Positions 8,140 to 15,908 of a stretch of DNA of 22,527 bases are shown in pieces. A program made the translations under genes and the position numbers. The DNA is from DATGIQ01 sp035295665 (GTDB taxonomy: Bacteria; Planctomycetota; Planctomycetia; Gemmatales; Gemmataceae): the NCBI GenBank assembly GCA_035295665.1, contig DATGIQ010000632.1, forward strand, positions 1 through 22,527, in the 5' to 3' direction. The notes beneath the pieces were generated by a model. That model was not told where the DNA came from. It searched no databases and worked only from the letters and a program-made list of their open reading frames with translations. Numbering within the stretch: position 1 is the stretch's first letter; every line of letters starts with the position of its first letter.

Positions 8140-9096
8140 CTATCCCACAAAGAGCTGGTCGGAGGGAAAACTACCCCTCTCGTGCCCTTCCCCGGACGAC
8201 AACACGGAGGGTCGCCGCAGCTCCCGGCGGGCGATTTCGCCAGCCGTTGCTGCCGCTGTCACTGCCACGATCCACGGCCACAGCGCGCTGCTTTCGGCGT
8301 CATGGGTCAAGCGCGGACAGAGCCGCTCCAGTTGCTCCAGGAATTGCTGGAAACCGACATCCAGGCCGGAATCATCGAACAGCGGCAGAACGGCCAGGAG
8401 ATCGGCACCTTTCGCAGACGGAAGTACGGGTTCCTGCACAGCCGGAGCAGCTGCCGACGTCCTTGAGGTTTGGTGGCTTGTTTCGGAACTGCCGGAGTAC
8501 CCTTGGGGTCCTTCGCCGACGCGGGGCAATGGCACAGGACCGCGAAGCGCAAACAAACCCTGCAGGTCGCTGGGTAGGCTGTGGCTACCGGCTGGGGCTT
8601 CCGGCGCGGGAACCGGTTGAGGATTTATTCGCTGGAGAAGAATCCCAGGAATCGTAGCCCCGGAAGCACTATTGGGCGCGGACGCTGCTGGAGCAGCCGG
8701 CGATGTGGCCGTCAACGCAAAGAAATTGTTCGGGACGGTTCCTCGGCCAGTGGCCACGGCTGGATCTCCGCCCGGGCTATTGGCAGCGACGCGGCCCAGG
8801 TTGCCCCAGAACTCCGGCGGAGAAGCATCAGCGGGACCGGGACGGCCGATCGACTGCGGATCGTACATGTCACGGCCCCCGCCGCCGAAATCATTCCAAG
8901 CAAAGCTCCGCATCCGGCCAGCCGCCATGGCGCCCTCACCGAACCAGCCGCCATGTTCGCCCAACGGCAAGCGATCGGTCATCCAGACGATGAAGGTTCC
9001 TGTCGGAAACGGCGGCAACGGCATAACGGAAACCGCGACGAAGTGGCCGTTTAACAGTCGCCGGGATTCCAGTGCCTCAACTTGCAGGTTTGCCAT
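8140..9096 (-). CDS. LExR-motif protein with one C-terminal membrane segment, function unknown
   Basis: I do not recognise a named family. The 318-residue product starts MANLQVEALESRRLLNG, the planctomycete extracellular N-terminal motif, which fixes the start at 9096 (AAAGGGCG lies just upstream). Residues about 50-245 are low-complexity, rich in Gly, Pro, Ala and Ser, with no visible domain. The end is more ordered: LLAVLPLFDDSGLDVGFQQFLEQLERL, then a short hydrophobic segment (about 269-286, ALWPWIVAVTAAATA), then a basic cytoplasmic-looking tail (RRELRRP). It is the first gene of a tight unit with an ECF sigma factor (3-base gap) and a kinase. A role as a surface sensor or an anti-sigma-like partner fits the position but has no direct support. 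Confidence 0.78.
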   Translation of the reverse strand: MANLQVEALESRRLLNGHFVAVSVMPLPPFPTGTFIVWMTDRLPLGEHGGWFGEGAMAAGRMRSFAWNDFGGGGRDMYDPQSIGRPGPADASPPEFWGNLGRVAANSPGGDPAVATGRGTVPNNFFALTATSPAAPAASAPNSASGATIPGILLQRINPQPVPAPEAPAGSHSLPSDLQGLFALRGPVPLPRVGEGPQGYSGSSETSHQTSRTSAAAPAVQEPVLPSAKGADLLAVLPLFDDSGLDVGFQQFLEQLERLCPRLTHDAESSALWPWIVAVTAAATAGEIARRELRRPSVLSSGEGHERGSFPSDQLFVG

Positions 9097-9153
9097 ACGG
9101 AACGCCCTTTGTGACGCTTGGAAACAGCGTGGCCCATTCGCCCTCGCTTTCCC

Positions 9154-9183
9154 ATTATACGAGCTCCCAACCGTCTGAGTTCC
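9154..9183 (-). promoter_or_regulatory. candidate promoter of the membrane protein-sigma-kinase operon
   Basis: Reading the minus strand, GGAAC (9183-9179) is followed after 17 bases by CGTA (9161-9158), which fits the common ECF promoter pattern. The -10 area also contains a perfect TATAAT (9159-9154). Transcription would start about 50 bases before the ATG at 9096. The GGAAC/CGTA pair would suit autoregulation by the ECF factor in the operon. No TTGACA-like -35 sits at the matching distance for TATAAT. Confidence 0.4.
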
Positions 9184-9289
9184 GCCTCTTCCGGGCAACG
9201 GACGGCCGTTGGGCCCATTGTTTTCCTATCCTGTTCAACGAATTCTCAGGCCCAGAACGGGCGCTGGAGGTGGAATAATTTCGTAGCGG

Positions 9290-10546
9290 TCAGAGCTCAT
9301 CCAGGGCGGCCAGCAGCGCGTCCACTTCCTCGAAGGTGTTGTAGTGCACCAGGCCAATGCGAACGAAGCCACCTCGGTGTTCCAGGTGCAGCCGTTCGGT
9401 AAGCCCCAGGGCGTACATGTTTCCGCTCCAGACGTAAATCTGCCGGGCGGCTAGGTGCTGGGCAATCTGCTCGGCCCTTTGCTCGTCCATCGTGAGGGCA
9501 ATGGTCGGTGTCCGCTGTGCCAGGCGGTGACGATCGCGCATCCCCCAAACCGTGAAGCGTGGTCGCTCTTCCAGCCCTTCCAGAAGTTGGTTGGACAGCC
9601 CCGCCTCATACTCCTGGATGGCGGCCAAGCCGGCGTGCAGATCCAGACGACGGCCACTCAGGGCAGGGAACGAGGCTCGATGAGCCGGGTGCCGGACGCC
9701 GACTTCGACCAAATACTCGACCGCAGCCGCTACGCCAGCCAGACCTTCGTGGTTCTGTGTACCGGTCATCCAGCGGTCCGGGAGCGAATCCGGGGCCGGC
9801 CGCAGCTTGTACGCCGGCAACTCTTCGAGCAGCTCCCGTTTTCCCCACAGGACGCCGACATGCGGCCCAAAAAACTTGTACGCCGAGCAAGCCAGGAAAT
9901 CGCAGCCCCACTTTTGCACGTCGATGGGGGCGTGCGGGGCATAGTGGACGGCGTCGAGGAATACCCAGGCACCCACCTCGTGAGCCCAACTGGTGATGGC
10001 ACGCACATCGTTGATGGTTCCCGCGGCGTTTGAAGCGCAGCCCACCGCAACCAGGCGGGTGCGTGGACTGAGCCGGCGGCGCAAATCCTCCAGATCGAGG
10101 GTACAGTCTTCCGGATGGATATCTACGGTGTGCACGATTGCACCCGTGTCCCGCCCCAGCAGCGTCCAGGGCGCCACATTGGCATCGTGGTCGAGCCGCG
10201 TAACCACGATTTCATCGCCTGCCCCGAGCAATCGGCCCAAAGCCCTGCTGAGATGCAGAGTGAGCGTGGTCATGTTGGCCCCGAAGACAATCTCGTTCGG
10301 AGACGGCGCATTGAGCAAGTCGGCCATCGCTTCATGGGCAGAGGCTACAATTCGGTCCGATTCTTGCGACGTAGCAAACGCCCCGCCATGGTTGGCGTTA
10401 CAGGTCGTCAGGTAATGCACCATAGCGTCCACGACCCGTTGGGGTACCTGAGTGCCGCCGGGGCCGTCGAGGAAAATGGGAATGCGGCCGCCGCGCCGGC
10501 AGTGCAACGCGGGGAATTGCTGGCGAAGCGAGGTGACATCGAGCAT
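9290..10546 (-). CDS. class-V PLP enzyme, cysteine desulfurase-like (VC1184-type subfamily)
   Basis: This 418-residue fold-type-I PLP enzyme resembles NifS/CsdA proteins and best fits the VC1184-like subfamily (TIGR01976). The start is the ATG at 10546, with GGGGGA upstream, and it begins MLDVTSLRQQFPAL as family members do. Visible landmarks are FLDGPGGTQVP, NANHGGAF, the cofactor-binding LDAVHYAPH (D198, H201) and the Schiff-base lysine K224 in CSAYKFFGPHVGVLWG. At the place where true SufS/CsdA desulfurases have their persulfide Cys (near residue 385) the sequence reads VWSGNMYALGL, with no Cys. It may therefore be an aminotransferase, lyase or epimerase rather than a sulfur donor. It diverges from the isomerase-like gene across 80 bases. 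Confidence 0.9.
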   Translation of the reverse strand: MLDVTSLRQQFPALHCRRGGRIPIFLDGPGGTQVPQRVVDAMVHYLTTCNANHGGAFATSQESDRIVASAHEAMADLLNAPSPNEIVFGANMTTLTLHLSRALGRLLGAGDEIVVTRLDHDANVAPWTLLGRDTGAIVHTVDIHPEDCTLDLEDLRRRLSPRTRLVAVGCASNAAGTINDVRAITSWAHEVGAWVFLDAVHYAPHAPIDVQKWGCDFLACSAYKFFGPHVGVLWGKRELLEELPAYKLRPAPDSLPDRWMTGTQNHEGLAGVAAAVEYLVEVGVRHPAHRASFPALSGRRLDLHAGLAAIQEYEAGLSNQLLEGLEERPRFTVWGMRDRHRLAQRTPTIALTMDEQRAEQIAQHLAARQIYVWSGNMYALGLTERLHLEHRGGFVRIGLVHYNTFEEVDALLAALDEL

Positions 10547-10626
10547 GGATCCCCCGGAATCAGAGGAGCGCGGCAGGTCCCTGTGCCGCACCGCGACCGT
10601 TGGTGTTTTGCCGCAGCAACATTAGC

Positions 10627-11451
10627 ATGAATGATATGAAACTCTGCATCAGTGAAGCAACCACTTTGTCCGCCACGTTTGCCGAGGATGTCGAGGCCTA
10701 CGCAGAGGCCGGCTGGACGGCGATGGAAGTGTGGCTCACGAAGCTGGAGAATCATCTGAAAACCCATTCCGTGGCCCAGACGCGGCAGCTGTTGCAAGAT
10801 CGGCAAATGACATTGGCGGCAGCATCGTATCAGGGAGGGCTGCTGCTGTCCCAAGGCGAACAGCGCCGCGTCCACTACGACCAGCTCCGCCAGCGTGCGG
10901 ACCTGTGTCAGCAGTTTGGGATTGCGACGCTGCTCGTGGTTGCGGATTTCCAGGAAGCGGTGAACTCTACCGCGCTGGAGCGCGCCGTCATTTCCTTGAA
11001 ACAGGCGGCCCAGTGGGCGGCGGGCTTCGATGTTCGCTTGGCGCTGGAGTTCCGCGGCAAGGCCACCTTTTGCGCCAGTCTCGATACCGCGTTGGCCCTG
11101 GTCAGCCAATGCGGGGAGTCCAACGTGGGGATCAATCTCGACGTTTTCCATTATTACACCGGGCCGAGCAAATTCGAGGATTTGAGGCTGCTAACCCCGG
11201 CCACCCTGGGCTTCGTCCAGTTTTCGGATTTGGCTGGCGTGCCCCGCGAACTAGCCACCGACGCCGACCGCATCTTGCCGGGCGATGGCGATTTCCAACT
11301 GAAAGCGATTGTGGAGCAATTGCGGGCCGTGGGTTATGACGGCTGGGTTTCCCTGGAGCTAATGAACCCGATTCTGTGGAGCGCCCATGCGACTCATGTG
11401 GCGGAGCTGGGGATGATGGCGTTACGGCGGCTCATCGAAGAAGGGAACTGA
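10627..11451 (+). CDS. sugar isomerase/epimerase-like TIM-barrel protein
   Basis: This 274-residue protein belongs to the xylose-isomerase-like TIM-barrel family (AP endonuclease 2 fold). Expected metal ligands line up as E141 (LALEFRGK), D172 (GINLDVFHYY), Q198 (FVQFSDLAG) and E244 (SLELMNP). Gln at the third position plus a PGDGDF loop recalls hydroxypyruvate isomerase rather than inosose dehydratase, which uses His there. The substrate cannot be named from sequence. Starts at 10627 or 10636 are possible; neither has a strong ribosome binding site. The gene is divergent from the PLP enzyme and convergent with pxpA. Confidence 0.88.
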   Translation: MNDMKLCISEATTLSATFAEDVEAYAEAGWTAMEVWLTKLENHLKTHSVAQTRQLLQDRQMTLAAASYQGGLLLSQGEQRRVHYDQLRQRADLCQQFGIATLLVVADFQEAVNSTALERAVISLKQAAQWAAGFDVRLALEFRGKATFCASLDTALALVSQCGESNVGINLDVFHYYTGPSKFEDLRLLTPATLGFVQFSDLAGVPRELATDADRILPGDGDFQLKAIVEQLRAVGYDGWVSLELMNPILWSAHATHVAELGMMALRRLIEEGN

Positions 11452-11499
11452 CTCCTGTCGGCATGCGATAGCGACGATTGCAGCCTTGCCGGCCGGCTG

Positions 11500-12195
11500 T
11501 CATCGGAACGCCCGGACCATGATGCCCTGACGCTCCAGGGCAGCACGCAGCTCGCGGACAAACACGACGGCCTGCGGATTGTCGCCATGAACACAAATCG
11601 TTTGCACTCCCTGATCGCGGATGAGCCATTCGACTTGCCCGACAGCATCGACCGGTTCTTCGATGAAGGCATTGGGCTGCGACCGCGGCACGAGCGAACC
11701 ATCGGGCTGATAGCGACGATCGGCAAAGCCTTCGGCGACGAACGGGCAACGCCCCCGGCTGAGCGCTTGCAAACGTGAGCCGGGCAAACCGAGCAGGTGC
11801 AGCTGAAACAGGACGGCTACTTCGACCACCGGACGGGCATAGGTTTCGTCTCGGCAGGCCAAGTTGTACAGGGCCCCGTGCGGTTTGAGATGCCGCAACG
11901 GTTGGCCGACCGCGCGGGCCAGCCCGCTCAAGGCGCCGACCTGGTAGAGACAATCTTCGAAAATCTGTTGCTCCGTCCGGATCAGCTCACGGCGACCGAA
12001 ATGCTCCCGATCCGGGAAAGAAGGATGAGCACCGGCTTGCACCTTGTACCGGGAAGCGGTTGCAAGGGCTGCGTAAGCCGTGGCGGGGTCGCCGGCGTGG
12101 AATCCGCAGGCAATGCTTGCTGAACTGATGAGCGGCAGGAGTTCCTCATCATGGGCTCCGCCCTCGCCGAGGTCGCAGTTGAGATCGATTTCCAT
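11500..12195 (-). CDS. pxpA: 5-oxoprolinase subunit A (LamB/YcsF family)
   Basis: PxpA works with PxpB and PxpC to cleave 5-oxoproline to glutamate using ATP, in the cytoplasm. The 231-residue product starts MEIDLNCDLGEG at the ATG at 12195, and carries IACGFHAGDP, GAHPSFPDREHFGRR, LYQVGALSGLAR, LKPHGALYN, EGFADRRYQPDGSLVPRS and ICVHGDNPQA, all family signatures. It is slightly shorter than typical members (about 245-255) because a short segment before the final strand is missing (QVEWLIRDQGVQTICVHGD). pxpB and pxpC are not in the window. It lies 20 bases after the stop of a SpoIIE-type phosphatase, so it is probably cotranscribed with it, an unusual neighbour. Confidence 0.95.
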   Translation of the reverse strand: MEIDLNCDLGEGGAHDEELLPLISSASIACGFHAGDPATAYAALATASRYKVQAGAHPSFPDREHFGRRELIRTEQQIFEDCLYQVGALSGLARAVGQPLRHLKPHGALYNLACRDETYARPVVEVAVLFQLHLLGLPGSRLQALSRGRCPFVAEGFADRRYQPDGSLVPRSQPNAFIEEPVDAVGQVEWLIRDQGVQTICVHGDNPQAVVFVRELRAALERQGIMVRAFR

Positions 12196-12215
12196 GACGA
12201 CTTCGCCGTCCTCCG

Positions 12216-13469
12216 TCAAGGCACGGCCACGGCGGCCAGGAGCGTACGATCGTCCATATCGGCCGTGCCATTGCAAAACGCCTTGTAGTGGCGCTCGACG
12301 TGCTGCACCAAGGCTTTGGCCCGCCCCGGCCCCAGGCGGAGAGCATCATCGAGGCGCGGCCGGCCAAAGGGTTCGCCCAGGGAATTGGTACCTTCCAGAA
12401 TGCCATCCGTGTATAGCAGCAGCGTATCGCCTGGGACCAACACCATCTCCCGCTCCGTCCAGGAATCCTCGTCGAGCACGCCTAGCGGGAGCCCGGCCGT
12501 TCCTTCGACATCGCGGATGAAGCCGCTGCCGGTCCGCCAGCGCGGTGGCGGATGTCCCGCACTGGAGTAACGCAGGCGGCGGCGGACAGGATCGTAGATT
12601 CCGTAAAAGGCGGTGGCGAACATCCCTTCCGGAGCGACGGACAGCAGATGCCGGTTGATATGGGCCAGCACACGCGCCGGCGGCGTCGGCGAGCCCGGAA
12701 AGGCATGCATCAGCGTGTGCATCATGGCCATGACCACGGCGGCTGGTGTGCCATGGCCGCTCACATCCGCCATGAACAGGCCCCATTGATCCTCCGGCAG
12801 CCGCAACACATCGTAGTAATCCCCGCCCGCCCGGCTACAGGTCCGATACGAGGCGCCGAGCTCCAGTCCCTCGAGGTTGGGCAATTCCGTGGGTAAGAGA
12901 TGACGCTGCATCCGGCCGACCTGCTCCTTCTCGTAGTCCAGTGCCCGGTACGCCTCCTGGAGCTGTTGTGTCAACACCAGGTTGCTCACCGTCCGTCCGA
13001 GGAGGTTGGCGTTGAGCAGCAAACCCTCCAGGTCTTCGAGGGTAAAACTGTCGGGTTGCCGCCGCAGCAGCACGACAAGGTTCAAGGGCTGACCGCGATC
13101 ATAACCCGGCACACAAGCCAGCGAGCGCATCCCTTCCAGATGCTCCCAGCTCGGATCGTCGGCCGCCACTTCCAACCGATTGATTACCGCTGGCTTGCCC
13201 GCGTACAGGAGCTGACCCAGTAGCCCGCCGCTACTGAGCGGAAGGCGTGGTCCGTCGACGGCAAACGCCTCGTCTTGCTTCCACCGCCACGAACGGGTGA
13301 TGCGATACGACGGCGGCTCCACGTCGCGGCGGGTAAGTGTCACCAGCCCGTCGCGCTGAAAAACCATATCCGCTTGCCGATCAAACACACGGATCAGGTG
13401 TTCGGGGTCTTCCTGGACACTCAATTCCTTCACGAGGGCATCCAACCGCTCCAGACGTAGCGACGCCAT
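12216..13469 (-). CDS. GAF-SpoIIE (PP2C-type) protein phosphatase
   Basis: This 417-residue predicted cytoplasmic phosphatase would dephosphorylate a serine or threonine on a partner, typically an anti-sigma-factor antagonist. The ATG at 13469 has AGGA about nine bases upstream; the ORF extends further but without conserved sequence. The N-terminal about 20-175 looks like a GAF sensor (PAVINRLEVAADDPSWEHLEGMRS is its recognisable part, given here only as a landmark at about residues 96-118). A helical linker (LQEAYRALDYEKEQVGRMQ) leads to the catalytic domain, which begins HLLPTELPNLEGLELGASY. PP2C-type metal motifs are AGGDYYDVL, FMADVSGHGTPAAVVMAMM, YTDGILEGTN and the final DMDDRTLLAAV. No STAS-domain partner or anti-sigma kinase gene is next to it. 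Confidence 0.93.
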   Translation of the reverse strand: MASLRLERLDALVKELSVQEDPEHLIRVFDRQADMVFQRDGLVTLTRRDVEPPSYRITRSWRWKQDEAFAVDGPRLPLSSGGLLGQLLYAGKPAVINRLEVAADDPSWEHLEGMRSLACVPGYDRGQPLNLVVLLRRQPDSFTLEDLEGLLLNANLLGRTVSNLVLTQQLQEAYRALDYEKEQVGRMQRHLLPTELPNLEGLELGASYRTCSRAGGDYYDVLRLPEDQWGLFMADVSGHGTPAAVVMAMMHTLMHAFPGSPTPPARVLAHINRHLLSVAPEGMFATAFYGIYDPVRRRLRYSSAGHPPPRWRTGSGFIRDVEGTAGLPLGVLDEDSWTEREMVLVPGDTLLLYTDGILEGTNSLGEPFGRPRLDDALRLGPGRAKALVQHVERHYKAFCNGTADMDDRTLLAAVAVP

Positions 13470-13856
13470 GACACGGTTTCCTGGGATTCGGAAGGCGAAG
13501 GGCGCAGTTATTTTAATTCTAGAAGTTGCGTCAAATGCTCCCGTCATAAGGCCTTATCGGCCCCGGCAGAAGATTGCGTAGCATCATCTCACATCTGACA
13601 CGTGATTACCAGGTTCGCCGAGGTACTCGGCCGGCGGGATGGGTTCGGTTGTCTTGTGCATCGACGGAAAAGTTTACCACGACGAGGGCTGAATTCTTCT
13701 GCTGGCGCTCTCATTCCGTTGATTCCCGAAGAGGGCCGCGCATACTTTTTAACGAAGTCTGTGGCCGCGGCCAGCGGCCGGGGTTGGCGCTACCGCCCCC
13801 ACGCCGGCATCGCGACTGGTCGGTTCTACCTTCCCAGCACAGAGAGGAGAGTCCTC
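13470..13856. other. intergenic stretch of 387 bases between divergent genes
   Basis: This stretch separates the SpoIIE-type phosphatase (minus) from the small Cys-rich peptide gene (plus) and should hold both promoters. It is less GC-rich near 13508-13550, next to the phosphatase. A 12-base perfect palindrome, ATAAGGCCTTAT, lies at 13546-13557 and could be an operator or chance. On the plus strand, TTGATT and TACTTT around 13720-13750 form only a weak promoter match. I see no further gene. Confidence 0.5.
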
Positions 13857-14042
13857 ATGTCTCTTGGACGTGTTTGCGCGGTGGGCGCGTTGCTGATCGT
13901 GCTGCTGAGCAATATGGGGTGTTGCTGCTGGCGCCACCGGTGCCGGCGTGTGGAATGTTGCACACCTTGCTGTCAACCCGCCTGCGGAGAATGTAGCAGC
14001 TTCTATCCTCCGGCCGTCGGGCCGTTGAGGCCCACCCCGTAG
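13857..14042 (+). CDS. small Cys-rich secreted peptide, 61 residues
   Basis: I do not recognise a family. The ATG at 13857 has a strong ribosome binding site (GAGGAGA six bases upstream). The product opens with a signal-peptide-like segment (VCAVGALLIVLLSNMG) and then GCCCWRHRCRRVECCTPCC, so 11 of 61 residues are Cys. It ends in a Pro-rich tail (PPAVGPLRPTP). The cysteine after MG could be lipidated, although the lipobox (SNMGC) is imperfect. The clusters of paired Cys suggest disulfide bonding or metal binding outside the cytoplasm. It is convergent with the response regulator gene, with 27 bases between the stops. Confidence 0.72.
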   Translation: MSLGRVCAVGALLIVLLSNMGCCCWRHRCRRVECCTPCCQPACGECSSFYPPAVGPLRPTP

Positions 14043-14069
14043 CCAGGCGGGGATACACCGGGGCTGCGT

Positions 14070-14684
14070 TCAGGGGGTCCCTAAATCAACCTCTTGGCCG
14101 TTCAGGATAGCCTGGGCCAGATCTACCATGGGAATGCGGCGGTTCATGGCGCCGCGCTGGAGCCGGCGGAAGGCATCGGCCTCGGACCAGCGGTGCCGCT
14201 TCATGAGAACGCCTTTGGCGCGCTCAATGATCTTCCGACTTTGCAGCGATTGCCGCAGCGAAGCATTTTCCTCCATGAGCATGTTCAGCTCGCCGAAGCG
14301 CGCCCAGGCTACCTGGACGGCCGGCCCAAGTTGATGCGCCTCGACCGGCTTCAAGAGGTAAGCCAGGACATGCTCGTCCATGGCACGCTTGACCAGGGCC
14401 TGATCACGATCCGCCGTAATGGCGACCGCGGCCACGACCCGCGTTTGATAAATCTGACGCAGAGCCGCCAGCCCATCCAGGTGGGGCAGGTGAATATCGA
14501 AGACCACCACCTCAGGCTGTTCCGCCAGAACCGTCCGCACCATGTCCGTACCGGTAGCCGCCTCGCCTACAACTTGGTGGCCGAGATCTTTTTCCAACGT
14601 CTCGCGGAGAAACAGGCGACTGTTGAAATCATCTTCCGCAGTTACAATTTTCAATTTGGGTGTCGGCGAAGTGTGAGATTCCAT
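14070..14684 (-). CDS. response regulator with ANTAR RNA-binding output
   Basis: This 204-residue two-component regulator of the AmiR/NasR class probably acts by antitermination on RNA rather than on DNA. The start at 14684 has GAGGA eight bases upstream. The receiver domain (about 11-128) has the acidic pair E17-D18, phospho-acceptor D63 (VVVFDIHLPHLDG), T90 and K112 (LLKPV). A coiled linker (LNMLMEENASLRQSLQ) leads to the ANTAR domain (about 145-195) with IIERAKGVLMKRHRWSEADA and the AFRRLQRGAMNRR core. The histidine kinase gene lies 176 bases upstream on the same strand and is the likely partner. ANTAR targets are paired hexaloop RNA hairpins in leader regions; I did not find an obvious one here. 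Confidence 0.94.
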   Translation of the reverse strand: MESHTSPTPKLKIVTAEDDFNSRLFLRETLEKDLGHQVVGEAATGTDMVRTVLAEQPEVVVFDIHLPHLDGLAALRQIYQTRVVAAVAITADRDQALVKRAMDEHVLAYLLKPVEAHQLGPAVQVAWARFGELNMLMEENASLRQSLQSRKIIERAKGVLMKRHRWSEADAFRRLQRGAMNRRIPMVDLAQAILNGQEVDLGTP

Positions 14685-14860
14685 GAGTATATCCTCTCCC
14701 TTGAATGGCCGGACGCGCCGCTGGCTCAGGGCCAACCGGGACGTGGGATTCAGGGATTCTCTCGACGCAGTGGAACCGGAAAAAGCCCAACCTCAGCCAT
14801 CCATTGTACTCAACTCGCTTTGCCTCGCTAGGCTCTTCTCCACAAATTGCTCGAGTTGCC

Positions 14861-15571
14861 TTAGCTCTCGGATTCCGGCCGTTGATTTGGCAGCCAAATG
14901 TGCACTGCCAACCCCCCTTCCGGGGGATGGTCGGTCGTGATCCGCCCACCATGTAGAAGCACGAGCCGTTGGGCCAGCGTGCGATCAATCCCGCGGTTCC
15001 CATCCTGCAGCAATCGCTCGAACAGCGGCGCGGTTTCTTCGAACGGTTCAGGACCGTCCTCGGCACGGTCATCCACGATGATCCATTCCGTTTCCTCACT
15101 GGGCGGATTGGGTCGGGCATGGAGAGAGACGCACCGCTGTGCCGCCTCGCATGCCTGATTCAACAGGATTTCACCGATCTGCGCAATGCGCTTCTCATCC
15201 GCGGGCACGCAAACCGGTGACGTAGCCGTCGACCGAATCTCCCGGTTGGGGTACCGGCGCGCTGCCACGGTGACCAAAGAGTCAGCCACCTGGGCCAGAT
15301 CGACCTGCTCGAACGTGAGGTTCACGGGAGTGACGAGATCACTCAGGTTGTCCAGGAGCCGTTTGCACGCTTCGGCACGGTTGCGGAGATCGGCCAGGAC
15401 ACGCTGTTCCAGGGTTGCGTCCGCGGCCAAGCGCCTTTGCAGAATGGCCACCGCAGCATAAATGGTTTGTAAAAGATCCCCAACCTCGTGCCGCAGCGTG
15501 CGGGCAAACGCCTCGGGAAGGTTTCGGGCTGCGGCATCAAATTCTGCCATCATTGACATGAGTAACATCAT
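14861..15571 (-). CDS. soluble sensor histidine kinase-like protein
   Basis: This 236-residue protein has no membrane segment and no separate sensor domain. The phospho-acceptor helix shows H28 in FARTLRHEVGDLLQTIY, and the dimerisation helices run to about residue 85. The ATP-binding domain has an N-box (GEILLNQACEAAQRC, N138) and ends LVLLHGGRITTDHPPEGGL then VHIWLP. The typical G1 motif (DxGxG) is hard to see, the nearest being VDDRAEDGP around 166-174, so the nucleotide site is degenerate. Several ATGs are possible (15571, 15568, 15559); AAAAGGA directly precedes 15571, so a slightly later ATG may be the true start. It probably pairs with the ANTAR regulator downstream. Confidence 0.85.
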   Translation of the reverse strand: MMLLMSMMAEFDAAARNLPEAFARTLRHEVGDLLQTIYAAVAILQRRLAADATLEQRVLADLRNRAEACKRLLDNLSDLVTPVNLTFEQVDLAQVADSLVTVAARRYPNREIRSTATSPVCVPADEKRIAQIGEILLNQACEAAQRCVSLHARPNPPSEETEWIIVDDRAEDGPEPFEETAPLFERLLQDGNRGIDRTLAQRLVLLHGGRITTDHPPEGGLAVHIWLPNQRPESES

Positions 15572-15908
15572 TCCTTTTATCCGGCAGGTACGCTTCTCAA
15601 AAGAAGGACGGAGGCTGCCCACTTGCGGCTTCTTCTGGCGAGGCCGAAGCGTCTCGCGGGATTCCAAATTATCATATCCCGATATCGCACAGATTTCTTC
15701 GGCGGAAACTCACCTCAAGCATGGCAGATGTTAGCTTTGCAACTTGCATGCCTCAAGAGCTGGAAATTGTCCAGAATGACAAGGCATGGCTTTTCCAGTC
15801 CAAGCGATGGAAGGCCAGCCGTGGATATTTTGCTCGGCTTGACAGCTGGAACAGCTTGGAGTTATGGTCCCGGCGGGTGAAGCCAGGCAAAACGGTTGGG
15901 GGCATGAG
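15572..15908. other. intergenic stretch of 337 bases between divergent genes
   Basis: This stretch lies between the histidine kinase (minus) and a multi-pass membrane protein (plus). An open frame from ATG 15721 exists but has no ribosome binding site and no family resemblance. An AT-rich patch around 15667-15685 contains TATGAT on the minus strand and could be the kinase promoter's -10, but no matching -35 is clear. No repeat or RNA structure stands out. Confidence 0.5.

Noticed and set aside
10408..11151. 247-codon open frame on the minus strand spanning the divergent gap
   Set aside because: It overlaps the TIM-barrel gene antisense and the PLP enzyme in another frame. The latter two have clear family motifs.
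13546..13557. 12-base perfect palindrome ATAAGGCCTTAT as an operator
   Set aside because: A single short palindrome with no second copy and no adjacent promoter is too weak to call as a site.
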